Of a stretch of 64,000 nt of DNA, positions 53,635 through 63,400 are shown piece after piece. Each line of letters opens with the position of its first letter. Position 1 is the stretch's first letter. The stretch is from Bacteroidales bacterium. Its GTDB lineage: Bacteria; Bacteroidota; Bacteroidia; Bacteroidales; P3. The translations under genes and the position numbers were made by a program. The stretch covers positions 1 to 64,000 of the forward strand of contig WRCN01000009.1 of the NCBI GenBank assembly GCA_009783885.1. Direction: 5' to 3'. The notes below the pieces were generated by a model. That model did not search any database, was not told the DNA's origin, and saw only the letters and a list, made by a program, of their open reading frames with translations.

Positions 53635-55701
53635 TTATTTCAACCATTTATCAAACCAATCAAAATAATTTCGATGCCAAAGAACGGAGTTTTGCGGCTT
53701 AAGAACCCAGTGATTTTCATCCGGAAAATAGAGAAAACGACTTGAAACATTCAGCATTTGTGCTACATTGAACGCAGCCATACCTTGTGAAATCGGAACT
53801 CGATAATCCAATTCACAATGAACTACGCAGATTGGAGTATTCCAACGTGTAACAAATAGGTGCGGAGAATTTGCATAGGATCTCTGTGCAATTTTATTAG
53901 TTTTGTCCCAAAATGGGCCGCCGTAATCCCAATTCATAAACCACATTTCTTCGGTTTCTGCATACATTTGCTCAAAGTTGAATATGCCGTTGTGAGCCAA
54001 AAAGGCACTGAAACGATTGTTGTGATGTCCGGCTAACCAATACACCGAAAAACCTCCATAACTCGCACCTGCAGCACCTAAGCGTGTTTCATCAACAAAC
54101 GGTTCTTTTGCAATAACATCAATTGCAGTGAGCAAATCTTTCTTGTTTTGTCCGCCGTAATCACCGCTAATCTGCTCGTTCCAAGCTTGTCCAAAACCGG
54201 GCACTCCACGGCGATTAGGAGCAACAATCACATATTCATTCGCCGACATCAGCTGAAAATTCCAACGATAGCTCCAAAATTGTCCGATCATGTTTTGGGG
54301 ACCGCCACCGCAAAAGAGTAAGGCAGGGTACTTTTTATTCGGGTCAAAATTGTAAGGGTAAATCACCCAAACCAACATATCTTTGCTGTCAGAGGTTTTA
54401 ATCCAACGCTCTTCAACTTTACCAAATTTGAGTTGGCTCAAAAGTTCAGTATTCACTTGTGAAAGCTGTCTAACTTCTCCGTTCAGAGCGATTTCAAAAA
54501 TCTCGGTAGGTCTTGAAATCAAGGTTTGTGCGGCAATCAATTTATCGCCCAACCAATGTAATGAATTAAAATCTGCATTTTCATCGGAAATCTGCGTTAC
54601 TTTGTTTGTTGCCAAATCAATTTTTCTGATGTTTTGACGACCGTGCCAAGGCGTTATGAAATAAATCGCTTGGCCGTCTTTGCTCCACAACAAATTTTGC
54701 ACATCAAAATCATAATTTTTGGTATGATACACACGTTCTTTCGTGTTGAAATTATAAGTAAACAACCGTTTTTGATCCGATTCATAACCATCACGTTCCA
54801 TGGATTCCCATGCAACCATTGAGCCGTCAGGCGAGAAACGTGGATTTTTGTCGTAACCCATCATGCCTTCCGAGATATTTTCGGTTTTTCCGGTATTTAT
54901 ATCATAAATATAGATGTCGGAATTCGTCGAGAATGCCCACGCTTTACCTGTTTTCTTACGTGATGTATAGGCAATTTTCGTTCCATCCGGCGACCAAGCC
55001 GTTTGTTCCAAACCTCCGAAAGGACGCATAGGAGCCTGATATGGCTCTCCCTCCAACAAATTTATAACCACACAGTTTTTGTTGCCGTCGAAACCCGTCA
55101 AAAATAATTGTGGATCGCTGTCAACCCAGTGATCCCAATGACGATACGCCAAATCCTCAATAATTCGACCGGAAGTTTTCGGTAAATCTACAAATAATTG
55201 CGGTTCCATTTTTTTTCTTGGAACGGTTTGTACATAAAGCACTTTCGATTGATCGGGCGATAGCGAAAAGCTTTCTATACTTCTCGAAAAATCAGAGATT
55301 TTTTTGAGTTTTCCACTTCGAAGATTGACTTCGTGAATTTGCCCTTGATATAAACAATACAATGCACTTCCGTCTTTTTTCCAAACCAAATTACGCTCGC
55401 TTGCGGCTGTATGCGTGAGTTGACGAACGTTGCTGCCATCAGCATTCATTAAATAAATCTCGGCATTGCCTCTATTTTCTGCAATATCGAAATACGTTAC
55501 TGTGTAGGCAACGGTTTGTCCGTCAGGCGAAACAGCGTATTCGCCAATACGTCCGAACGACCATAAGATTTCAGGAGTCATTTTGCCGTCAATCACTGTA
55601 ACTTCGGGTTTTCCGATGATTTTTTCAGTTTCTTTTTTTCCTTTTCCGCAACAAGCGCTCAATAGAGCGATGGCGAACGTGTAAATTAAAAATTTTTTCA
55701 T
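53635..55701 (-). CDS. S9 family peptidase, Dpp5-like lipoprotein
   Basis: A 688-residue prolyl-oligopeptidase family enzyme with a lipoprotein signal (IALLSACCGKG). An N-terminal beta-propeller (WD40-like repeats such as SPDGQTVAYTVTYFD, SPDQSKVLYVQ, SPDGTKIAYTS) is followed by an alpha/beta hydrolase. The hydrolase carries the catalytic Ser in GAAGASYGGFSVYW, the Asp in CELDYRVPISQG and the His in DENHWV. Size and layout match dipeptidyl-peptidase 5 of Porphyromonas. It would release dipeptides in the periplasm for amino acid uptake. It follows aspA by 11 bases, so peptide use and aspartate breakdown are cotranscribed. Confidence 0.88.
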   Translation of the reverse strand: MKKFLIYTFAIALLSACCGKGKKETEKIIGKPEVTVIDGKMTPEILWSFGRIGEYAVSPDGQTVAYTVTYFDIAENRGNAEIYLMNADGSNVRQLTHTAASERNLVWKKDGSALYCLYQGQIHEVNLRSGKLKKISDFSRSIESFSLSPDQSKVLYVQTVPRKKMEPQLFVDLPKTSGRIIEDLAYRHWDHWVDSDPQLFLTGFDGNKNCVVINLLEGEPYQAPMRPFGGLEQTAWSPDGTKIAYTSRKKTGKAWAFSTNSDIYIYDINTGKTENISEGMMGYDKNPRFSPDGSMVAWESMERDGYESDQKRLFTYNFNTKERVYHTKNYDFDVQNLLWSKDGQAIYFITPWHGRQNIRKIDLATNKVTQISDENADFNSLHWLGDKLIAAQTLISRPTEIFEIALNGEVRQLSQVNTELLSQLKFGKVEERWIKTSDSKDMLVWVIYPYNFDPNKKYPALLFCGGGPQNMIGQFWSYRWNFQLMSANEYVIVAPNRRGVPGFGQAWNEQISGDYGGQNKKDLLTAIDVIAKEPFVDETRLGAAGASYGGFSVYWLAGHHNNRFSAFLAHNGIFNFEQMYAETEEMWFMNWDYGGPFWDKTNKIAQRSYANSPHLFVTRWNTPICVVHCELDYRVPISQGMAAFNVAQMLNVSSRFLYFPDENHWVLKPQNSVLWHRNYFDWFDKWLK

Positions 55702-55712
55702 AATATTTGTGT

Positions 55713-57179
55713 TTAAACTTTAAATTTCGTGGGTTTAATCATATTCTCCGGCGATAAAATTTTATCGACTTGTGCCTTGGTCAGGATTTTTTTGGAAATC
55801 ACCAAATCATAGACCGAAGCGCCGGTTTCTAAGGCTTCTTTTGCGATTTTTGTAGAATTTTTATAGCCGATGTGAGGATTTAATGCTGTTACAATACCGA
55901 TGCTGTTCAACACCATTCTTTTGCAATGTTCTTCGTTAGCTGTGATGCCATCAACACAAAGATCTCGCAATGTAACCAAACCGCTCATAGTCCATTCAAG
56001 CGATTCAAAAAGTGAGTATACAATCACCGGTTCCATCACGTTCAATTCCAATTGAGCAGCATCAGCAGCCATTGTAACCGTTACATCGTTTCCAATCACT
56101 TTAAAACAAATTTGATTCACCATTTCCGGAATCACCGGATTCACTTTCCCCGGCATAATGGACGAACCCGGCTGCATGGGAGGAATGTTGATTTCGCCTA
56201 AACCACAACGCGGACCGGATGACATCAATCGCAAATCGTTACAAATTTTTCCAAGTTTGATAGCCAAACGTTTCAAAATTCCTGAATAGCCTACCATACA
56301 AGAGGTATCGGACGTTACTTCCACCAAATTCTTTGCTAAATGAATGTCCCAACCGGTAATTTTGCGAAGTTCTTTGATGCACAATTCGCTGTAACCGGGT
56401 TCTGAGCAAATACCTGTTCCTATGGCTGTTGCGCCCATATTGCATTCCAAAAAATCTTTGGAAACAAACTCTTGCTTACGTAATTCACTTTTCAACAAAT
56501 CGGCAAAACCTTGAAATGTTTGTCCTAAGGTCATCGGCACAGCATCTTGCAATTGTGTGCGCCCCATTTTGATGATATGTTTGAATTCTTTCGCTTTATG
56601 TTCGAAGGCTTCAATCAAATAATCCATAGCTAATCTCAAATCTTTGTGATAGAGATACAACGCAAAGTGAAGTGCCGTAGGATATGCGTCGTTCGTGGAT
56701 TGCGAGCAATTCACAACATCGTTCGGCGAACAAAATTCGTATTGACCATATTCTTTACCCATGTGTTTCAAAGCCAAGTTTGCAATCACTTCGTTGGCAT
56801 TCATGTTTGCCGAAGTACCGGCTCCACCTTGTATCATATCTACCGGAAAATACTCGTGATAGTTTCCTTTCAGAAGTTCTTTACAGGCATAAACAATGCC
56901 GTCGCGTTGTGCTTTCGTGATCAACTTCATTTTATAGTTTGCCTCCGCAGCGCCCCATTTAGTGTAAGCCAAACCGCGGATAAAATGAGAAAAATTATAG
57001 TGATATCTTTTGCTCACATTAAAGTTTTCCATACCTCTAAGGGTTTGCACACCATATAAAGCATTGCAGGGAATGTATTTTTCTCCTAATAAATCCGATT
57101 CGATGCGGTATCCCAATTTAGGTTTTAGTGCGGTAGTTTTTGGAGTTGAGGCTTTTTTTGTTGTCGTTTTTTTTCGCAT
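55713..57179 (-). CDS. aspA: Aspartate ammonia-lyase
   Basis: A 488-residue enzyme of the fumarase/aspartase superfamily. It has the signature GSSIMPGKVNPVIPEMVNQ, the substrate-binding GGAGTSANMNANEVIAN and the GRTQLQDAVPMTLGQ segment. It converts aspartate to fumarate and ammonia, and feeds fumarate respiration in anaerobes. Fumarase C is the alternative; the N-terminal sequence (YRIESDLLGEKYIPCNALYGVQTLRGMEN) is aspartase-like. A Lys/Thr/Pro-rich tail of about 20 residues precedes the core. A TACCTTTG box is at 57205-57212. Confidence 0.88.
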   Translation of the reverse strand: MRKKTTTKKASTPKTTALKPKLGYRIESDLLGEKYIPCNALYGVQTLRGMENFNVSKRYHYNFSHFIRGLAYTKWGAAEANYKMKLITKAQRDGIVYACKELLKGNYHEYFPVDMIQGGAGTSANMNANEVIANLALKHMGKEYGQYEFCSPNDVVNCSQSTNDAYPTALHFALYLYHKDLRLAMDYLIEAFEHKAKEFKHIIKMGRTQLQDAVPMTLGQTFQGFADLLKSELRKQEFVSKDFLECNMGATAIGTGICSEPGYSELCIKELRKITGWDIHLAKNLVEVTSDTSCMVGYSGILKRLAIKLGKICNDLRLMSSGPRCGLGEINIPPMQPGSSIMPGKVNPVIPEMVNQICFKVIGNDVTVTMAADAAQLELNVMEPVIVYSLFESLEWTMSGLVTLRDLCVDGITANEEHCKRMVLNSIGIVTALNPHIGYKNSTKIAKEALETGASVYDLVISKKILTKAQVDKILSPENMIKPTKFKV

Positions 57180-57204
57180 AACGTTATTTTTTGGGTTTAA
57201 TTTA

Positions 57205-57212
57205 CAAAGGTA
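57205..57212 (-). promoter_or_regulatory. -7 box of the aspA-S9 peptidase operon
   Basis: Reads TACCTTTG on the minus strand, 26 bases before the ATG at 57179. Confidence 0.6.
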
Positions 57213-57245
57213 CGAAATTATTTCCGTTTAACCATAGTTTTTTTT

Positions 57246-57800
57246 TCAACGTTTCAAAATTAAGAGCTTTAGATTTTCTAAATTTTGTTGAATGAGTTGT
57301 TTGCCTTTTTCATCAGTGAAGTTACCGACTTCATCAAATTTAGTCTGTACTTGACTGATAAAAATTTGAGGTTGTAACACCAATGGCATATTCATTAAAC
57401 GGAAGAAACTTAGAAATACATTTTGCATCTGACTTGTTCCTAACATGCCAACAGTAGCGCCCATAAGCGAAACCGGTTTCCCGAACAACGGACTTGGATT
57501 TCCGCGGGAAGCCCAATCTAGTGCGTTTTTGAGAGCACCAGGAATAGAATAATTGAACTCAGGAGAAACAATCAAAAAACCATCTGCTTCTGCTAAGGCT
57601 TGTTTGAAAACCGCTACAGGCTTCGGCATGGCTTCATTTGTATCCAAATCTTGATTATAATAAGGAACATCGTCATATGATACAAGCGTTATCGTCATCT
57701 GCTCGGGCGAAAGCATTTGCGAAAGTTGAATTAATTTTTTGTTGTAAGAATCCTTGCGTAAACTGCCGCACAAGGCTACGATTTTCAGTTGGGTTTCCAT
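57246..57800 (-). CDS. NADPH-dependent FMN reductase family protein
   Basis: A 184-residue flavodoxin-like protein from the ATG at 57800; an upstream in-frame ATG at 57875 lies beyond the promoter. It has the family start LKIVALCGSLRKDSYNKKLI, the loop VSPEFNYSIPGALKNALDW and KPVSLMGATVGMLGTSQMQN. It would reduce FMN, quinones or chromate-type acceptors with NAD(P)H. It is a monocistronic gene with a well-formed promoter that is interlocked with that of the next gene. Confidence 0.88.
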   Translation of the reverse strand: METQLKIVALCGSLRKDSYNKKLIQLSQMLSPEQMTITLVSYDDVPYYNQDLDTNEAMPKPVAVFKQALAEADGFLIVSPEFNYSIPGALKNALDWASRGNPSPLFGKPVSLMGATVGMLGTSQMQNVFLSFFRLMNMPLVLQPQIFISQVQTKFDEVGNFTDEKGKQLIQQNLENLKLLILKR

Positions 57801-57828
57801 AGTGATTGGTTTTAGTTTTTTAGTTTGA

Positions 57829-57864
57829 TTTGCAAAAATAGTGTTTTTTTTGTAATTTTGCAAA
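57829..57864. promoter_or_regulatory. Interlocked divergent promoters
   Basis: Plus strand: TTTG (57829-57832), 20 bases, TAATTTTG (57853-57860). Minus strand: TTTG (57861-57864), 20 bases, TATTTTTG (57833-57840). Each -33 abuts the -7 of the opposite promoter, so the two polymerases compete for one site. The plus promoter is for 57910 and the minus one for 57800. A TAATTCA tandem repeat (about 57889-57909) runs into the 57910 start. Confidence 0.7.
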
Positions 57865-57909
57865 AAATAAAGCATAAAAATTCGCTCTATAATTCATAAT
57901 TCATAATTC

Positions 57910-58584
57910 ATGGATATCCTTTACGAAGACAACCATCTAATTGCCATAAACAAACGCCCCGGCGAAATCGTTCAGGGCGATAAAACCGGCGATGTATGCA
58001 TCGTTGATGAAGTAAAGGCTTTTCTGAAAAAGCGCGACAACAAACCCGGCAATGTCTTTGTAGGTTTGCCTCATCGTTTGGATCGCCCAACTTCAGGTGT
58101 TCTGCTACTCACCAAGACTGACAAGGCTTTGGCGCGAATCAACAAACTCATTCACGATCGCGAATTTCACAAAACGTATTGGGTTATCGTTCGCAATAAA
58201 CCGCCAAAAGATTCAGACCGTTTGGTGCATTGGCTTCAAAAAAACGAAAAACAAAATAAATCGTTTGCATCAAACGTTGAAAAAAGCGGTTGGTTGAAGG
58301 CAGAATTAGAGTACACAGTTATTGCCTCAAGCGATAATTATTATCTGCTCGAAATAAAATTATTTACGGGCAGACATCATCAAATCCGTGTGCAGCTTGC
58401 CGAAATCGGTTGTCCGATTCGCGGGGATTTAAAATATGGTTTTGAACGTTCCAATCGCGATGGCTCGATTTCCTTACATGCACGCGCCTTGGAATTCATT
58501 CATCCCATCAAAAACGAACCGTTGAAAATCGTTGCACCTGCACCGAAAGAGAATCTTTGGCAGGTATTGTCCTGTAGGGGTTGA
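57910..58584 (+). CDS. RluA-family pseudouridine synthase
   Basis: A 224-residue RNA-modifying enzyme. It has VGLPHRLDRPTSGVLLLTKT with the catalytic Asp, the TYWVIV strand and GRHHQIRVQLAEIGCPIRGD. It lacks the S4 domain of RluC/RluD, so it is closer to RluA or TruC-type short members and could modify rRNA or tRNA. The C-terminal end (SCRG) is encoded by the left half of the palindromic repeat at 58575-58600, so the native stop may have been replaced by repeat insertion. Confidence 0.88.
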   Translation: MDILYEDNHLIAINKRPGEIVQGDKTGDVCIVDEVKAFLKKRDNKPGNVFVGLPHRLDRPTSGVLLLTKTDKALARINKLIHDREFHKTYWVIVRNKPPKDSDRLVHWLQKNEKQNKSFASNVEKSGWLKAELEYTVIASSDNYYLLEIKLFTGRHHQIRVQLAEIGCPIRGDLKYGFERSNRDGSISLHARALEFIHPIKNEPLKIVAPAPKENLWQVLSCRG

Positions 58585-58600
58585 AAATTTTCAACCCTTA
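58575..58600. terminator. Palindromic repeat/terminator, second copy
   Basis: TAGGGGTTGAAAA / TTTTCAACCCTTA, an inverted repeat centred between 58587 and 58588 with one G-T wobble. It resembles the core of 24773-24812 and contains the stop codon of the pseudouridine synthase gene. Confidence 0.65.
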
Positions 58601-58627
58601 TAAGTGGTGCGTTTCATTTTTTTTTCG

Positions 58628-58635
58628 TATCTTTG
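58628..58635 (+). promoter_or_regulatory. -7 box of the TPR-AraC regulator
   Basis: Reads TATCTTTG, 16 bases before the ATG at 58652. Confidence 0.6.
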
Positions 58636-58651
58636 TAAAAAATGCTACACA

Positions 58652-60283
58652 ATGTTTAAAAAGTATTTTATTATTTTCTTCCTTACCGTTTTTTCTACGG
58701 CATTTGTCGCTAATGGGCAAAATCTTTTTTCTCACTCGAGTTCAAATGACGATATTATTTTTAAGTATAAACATCTTTCTTCGCGACAACTTCTAGATAC
58801 AGCCAATTACTATTTTAGAAAAAACAATACAGAAACAGCTTTAATTTGCTATGGCTTACTAACTAATGCTCCTATAAAAAATACGACTCTCGAACACCAG
58901 AAGATAGTTGTTGAAGCCTATAACCAATCTGCTGCTCTTCATTATTTTATGAGCGATTATCGCACTGCGTACGAATATCTAATCAAGGCATTACTTTTAT
59001 GCGAGAAAACCAACTATACAGAGTTTGAACCTAGAATTTACGCGAATATAGGCGTTATTTATTATCGTTTTAAAAAGTATGACTTGGCGAAACAGTATTA
59101 TTTAAAAGCATTGAGCTTATCGTCGGATAACAGCATGCAGAGAATGATTACGTTAAACAACCTGGGGGCGTGTGAACTGGAAAATGGACGGATTGACAGC
59201 GCGTTTTATTATGCCCAAAAGGCGTTGCAAGTTGGTGAACAACTCAGCGACAATAACCGTTTGCATATCGTATGGAGTACGATTGCTTCTATTCATAAAA
59301 AAAGTAAACATTACGATTCAGCCTATTATTATTTTCAATTATCATTAGCCGGTGCAGAAAAGAATAATGAAACTGAATTGAAATCTGAGAATTTATCAAT
59401 TTTAGGTGAGTTGTTTTTTGAAATCAACAAAATAGATTCTGCTTTATTTTACATTGGATTATCAAATGTTGTTGCTAAGGAAAATAATTTTTTAAGAATT
59501 CGCGCTAAAAATTATCTAACTTTATCAAAAATAGAAAAGTCGAGGGGGCGTCATCAAAATGCTTTAGAATATTTCGAAAAACATGCAAAATTGACAGATT
59601 CTGCCCTCAATACTGAAAAATTCGGAGAAGTCAATCAGTTACAACGGTTGTATGAAGTTTCAAAAACCAATGAACAAATTGAACAACTTGTTCTCGAACA
59701 GCATATTAAAGAGCGCACAATTCATTATCAAAGAATCATTCAATACGTTATTTTAGCTGTTTTGCTGTCGGTTTGTGGGGTATTAATGTTTGTTTTTTTT
59801 CAAAAAAGAAAATTAGATGTCGCTTATAAAACCTTATTTGAAAAAAACTTAAAGATTGCTGAAGTTCAAGAAGAACTATCTAAAAAACATCCTCAAAAAC
59901 ACAAAAAAAGCCTATTGACCGACAGTGCACAGGATATACTTTTAGATAAAATTTTAGCTTTAATGGAAGACACCACTATTATTTGCGATACCGAATTTTC
60001 CATTGATAAGTTGGCAGAATTGGTGCAATCGAACAGCACCTATGTTTCACAAGTGATTAATAATGCTCTAAAGAAAAATTTCCGCTCATTTTTAAATGAT
60101 TACAGAATAAAAGAGGCACAAAGATTATTTTCAGAACCCGATGCTGCAAAATATACCATCGAAGCTGTTGCTCTTCAGGTTGGTTTTAAGTCTCGAACCA
60201 CGTTTCGCAATGTTTTTAAAGAAATTACCGGCATAAGCCCTAATTTTTATTTGAAATCAGCACAAGATTTGCATAATTTGTAA
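58652..60283 (+). CDS. TPR transmembrane AraC-family regulator
   Basis: A 543-residue protein from the ATG at 58652; a frame from 58604 crosses the promoter. The signal-like hydrophobic N-terminus (FKKYFIIFFLTVFSTAFV) is followed by TPR repeats (about 60-330, e.g. RIYANIGVIYYRFKKYDLAK, YYFQLSLAGAEKNNETELK). A single membrane segment (about 370-392, IQYVILAVLLSVCGVLMFVF) and a C-terminal AraC helix-turn-helix pair (SIDKLAELVQSNSTYVSQVI ... IEAVALQVGFKSRTTF) complete it. A periplasmic sensor thus acts directly on DNA. The inverted repeat at 60315-60342 downstream could be its operator for the adhesin gene. Confidence 0.85.
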   Translation: MFKKYFIIFFLTVFSTAFVANGQNLFSHSSSNDDIIFKYKHLSSRQLLDTANYYFRKNNTETALICYGLLTNAPIKNTTLEHQKIVVEAYNQSAALHYFMSDYRTAYEYLIKALLLCEKTNYTEFEPRIYANIGVIYYRFKKYDLAKQYYLKALSLSSDNSMQRMITLNNLGACELENGRIDSAFYYAQKALQVGEQLSDNNRLHIVWSTIASIHKKSKHYDSAYYYFQLSLAGAEKNNETELKSENLSILGELFFEINKIDSALFYIGLSNVVAKENNFLRIRAKNYLTLSKIEKSRGRHQNALEYFEKHAKLTDSALNTEKFGEVNQLQRLYEVSKTNEQIEQLVLEQHIKERTIHYQRIIQYVILAVLLSVCGVLMFVFFQKRKLDVAYKTLFEKNLKIAEVQEELSKKHPQKHKKSLLTDSAQDILLDKILALMEDTTIICDTEFSIDKLAELVQSNSTYVSQVINNALKKNFRSFLNDYRIKEAQRLFSEPDAAKYTIEAVALQVGFKSRTTFRNVFKEITGISPNFYLKSAQDLHNL

Positions 60284-60314
60284 ATCCCTCTCTTTTAAAA
60301 TATTCTATGGTTTC

Positions 60315-60342
60315 TTTGGTCAAATTTGTAAAATTGACCAAA
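60315..60342. repeat. Inverted repeat before the adhesin gene
   Basis: TTTGGTCAA (60315-60323), 10 bases, TTGACCAAA (60334-60342), a perfect 9-bp inverted repeat. It is followed by a long T-tract (60348-60359), so it may also end the regulator transcript. It lies 30 bases upstream of the -7 box at 60372. Confidence 0.65.
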
Positions 60343-60371
60343 ACGGATTTTTTTTTTTTGTTTTTTATTGA

Positions 60372-60379
60372 TAATTTTG
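60372..60379 (+). promoter_or_regulatory. -7 box of the adhesin gene
   Basis: Reads TAATTTTG, 39 bases before the ATG at 60419. No clear TTTG -33, only a T-tract. Confidence 0.5.
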
Positions 60380-60418
60380 CACTCTAAAATTAATAACAAA
60401 TCAAAAACTATTAAAACG

Positions 60419-63400
60419 ATGAAAAAAATTACTCTTTCCTTGTTTGCATTCATGACCCTGTTTGCTTACGGACAAAATTTGTCGGAACTTCGACATCCCC
60501 AATTAGTTATAGACTCGGATGAAGAATCTGTTTTTACAGCGTCTTCCGAACCTCCGCTTATGTATACTTCAAAAGCAACATCTGTTTTTTTCGAAAATTT
60601 TGATGGCACAACAGGCCAAAGCTTTCCGCCGGGTTGGACTACCATCGCTACTCCGGGAGGAAACAATTGGTCTACAACGCCAATACCTGCTCTACTTTTC
60701 GGACATAGTGGACTAAGATATGCAAGAATACTATATCACAGCGTTGTTGCGCATAATGCATGGTTGTTTACACCCGGTATTACGCTTACACAAGGAACAA
60801 CCTATCGTATCAGTTTTTATTTAAATATGCGGGATCATCAAGGTGTGACGGAACGATTAGAAGTGAAAATAGGCAATTCGGCAACGGTAGCTGCTATGAA
60901 TACACTCCTTTTTGATAATAACGGCAAGAATTATCCTGTGTGGACCTACGTCTATGCGGATTACACGCCTTCGGCAACCGGGCAGTTTTTTATTGGGTTC
61001 CATGCCTACTCACCAGCAGATGTGAACTATATTGCATTCGACGATTTTTCGATTATTGAAGTGCCGCAAAACAATTTGCAAAATATCACATCGTATCAAT
61101 ATTCGCAAGTTCCAGAAACACAAACACTTCCTTCCGGAAGAGTAAAAAACATGGGGCTTGACAACCAAACCAATATCGTTTTGACAGCTGAATTGAACGG
61201 CTCCAATGTAGGGGCATCAGCCCCTTTGGCTTCTCTTGCACCACAGGCAATAGCTAATTTGAATCTGTCAACATCGGCTAATATTCCTCTTGGAGATAAC
61301 ACGATGATTTATACGATTTCTCAAACAGAAACGAACGATAATCCTGCCGATGCTGTTCGCAGTTTCACATTCAAAGGAACGCGAAATGTGTTTGCAGTAG
61401 ACGAAGTTACTACACAAACTCAAGGAATTGGAGCTGTTTCAAGTATTACAATTGGAAATGTTTTTGATATTACAGAAACCACTACACTTTCTCAAATCGT
61501 TGTCGGATTTGGAAATGCAACAGAGTTGCAATATACCATATCGCTGTACACCATGACCGATGATTTGACAACAGCCTTAGTTCCGGTATTTACGATACCA
61601 GCCACCCGAAATGCAACGGGCTTGTCTTTTATTAATGCTCCAGCGAATACCGTCTTGGCTCCGGGTACTTACTATTTATGTGTAAATCAGTTTGGAACTC
61701 AAAATATTTCCGTTTTATACGATGGTAATTGGCAAGCCAAAACATCATATACTCGAGACGCTTTGGGCAATTTAGCATCTATGGGGCCTGCCGGTGCTAT
61801 TGCTATTCGTATGGTGATGGCAGTTTCAAATTGTGCTGTGGATCCACCATCAAATCTAAGTGTGGTTCCGAATTATACATCTGCTGTTTTCTCGTGGGAT
61901 GGAGAGGCTGTGCGCTTTCTTTTAACTATCAATGACGGAACACAAGATTATACATATCAAACGACAGACAACAGCCTTACCGTTACAGGACTGTCTTTGG
62001 GAACATCTTATACATGGAAAGTTGTTGCAATGTGTGATGCTACACAAAGTGTTGAAACCACAGGAACACCATTTACCACATTGGATTGTACCCCAATCAC
62101 CACATTCCCATGGGAAGAAGGTTTTGAAAATGCTACATTTCCTCCCACATGCTGGTTTATAAATAGAGTTGTCGGAACTCAAAATTGGGAAAGAGGCTGG
62201 GGTGCCTACGTTCGTACCGGTACCGGATCTGCTGCGTTTTGGGCTTATTCCGGTGCACGAGACGTCTATCTTATTTCTCCCCCAATAACTGTACCGGCTA
62301 TTGACAATTATTTGTTGGAATTTTGGTCAAGAATGTCTCCAAATGGTTATAACGACACTACGATGTACAGCGAAGTGCTAATATCAACTACCAATATGAA
62401 TCCGACATCATTTACGCCTGTTAAACGCCTTAGCAGACAAGCGGGTGAAGTTACCAACGCATTTCAAAAAATTTCTGTATCGTTGAATGATTTTTCAGGA
62501 CAAACTGTTCTTATTGCTTTTCGATATGTAACTCCCGCCGGTAGTGGTAATCATGGCTGGTATATTGATGATATTTCTATCAGAAACTACGATAATATGG
62601 ATGTAGAAGTTGTTTCGATTATAGAACCAATTTCAGGTATAAACCTCACAAATAACGAAAGTGTAACCGTTCAATTAAAAAACAACGGGTCTACAACCAT
62701 AACCGGGTTTGATTTGAAATTGGAAGTTAACGGCGATTCCATCACAACGGAGACTTACACGGCATCAATTCCGAGTACTGGCACAGCCCATTATACTTTT
62801 ACGAGAAAATTGGATCTTTCGGCAACAGGCACCTATCAAATCAAAGTTACGGCATTTTTAGCTGCCGACAACGACCCGTCTAACGATTCTCAAACCATAA
62901 CCGTTACTAATAGGGCTTGTTCGGCAATTGCTACATTCCCATGGGTAGAAGGTTTTGAAAATAACGGTACAAACATCCCCAATTGCTGGTGGCAAGAACG
63001 TATTTCGGGAACCACCGATTGGGTGATTCTTCCGGCAGGAACCACCGGTCCCAATCCTCTGCCCAATACGGTGCACAGCGGTAATTTCAAGGCTGTTTTC
63101 TATTCTATGGTTGTGTCAAGACCTTCAGGCAGATTGATCACGCCTCCAATGGATATAAGTAATTTAGAAAATCCCGCATTGAAATTCTTCAGAACAACAC
63201 AAGCATGGCCGCCAAGCTATGATATTTTAGAGGTTTATTATAAAACATCCATAAACGGAGAATGGGTGCACTTGGCAACGTATAACGATAATGTTGATTA
63301 TTGGAAAGAAGAAATTATTGCACTTCCTAACCCTACCGATGATTATTGGATTTCGTTTGTTGCTACGTCTCATTGGGCACGTGGAGTTCAGTTAGACGAT

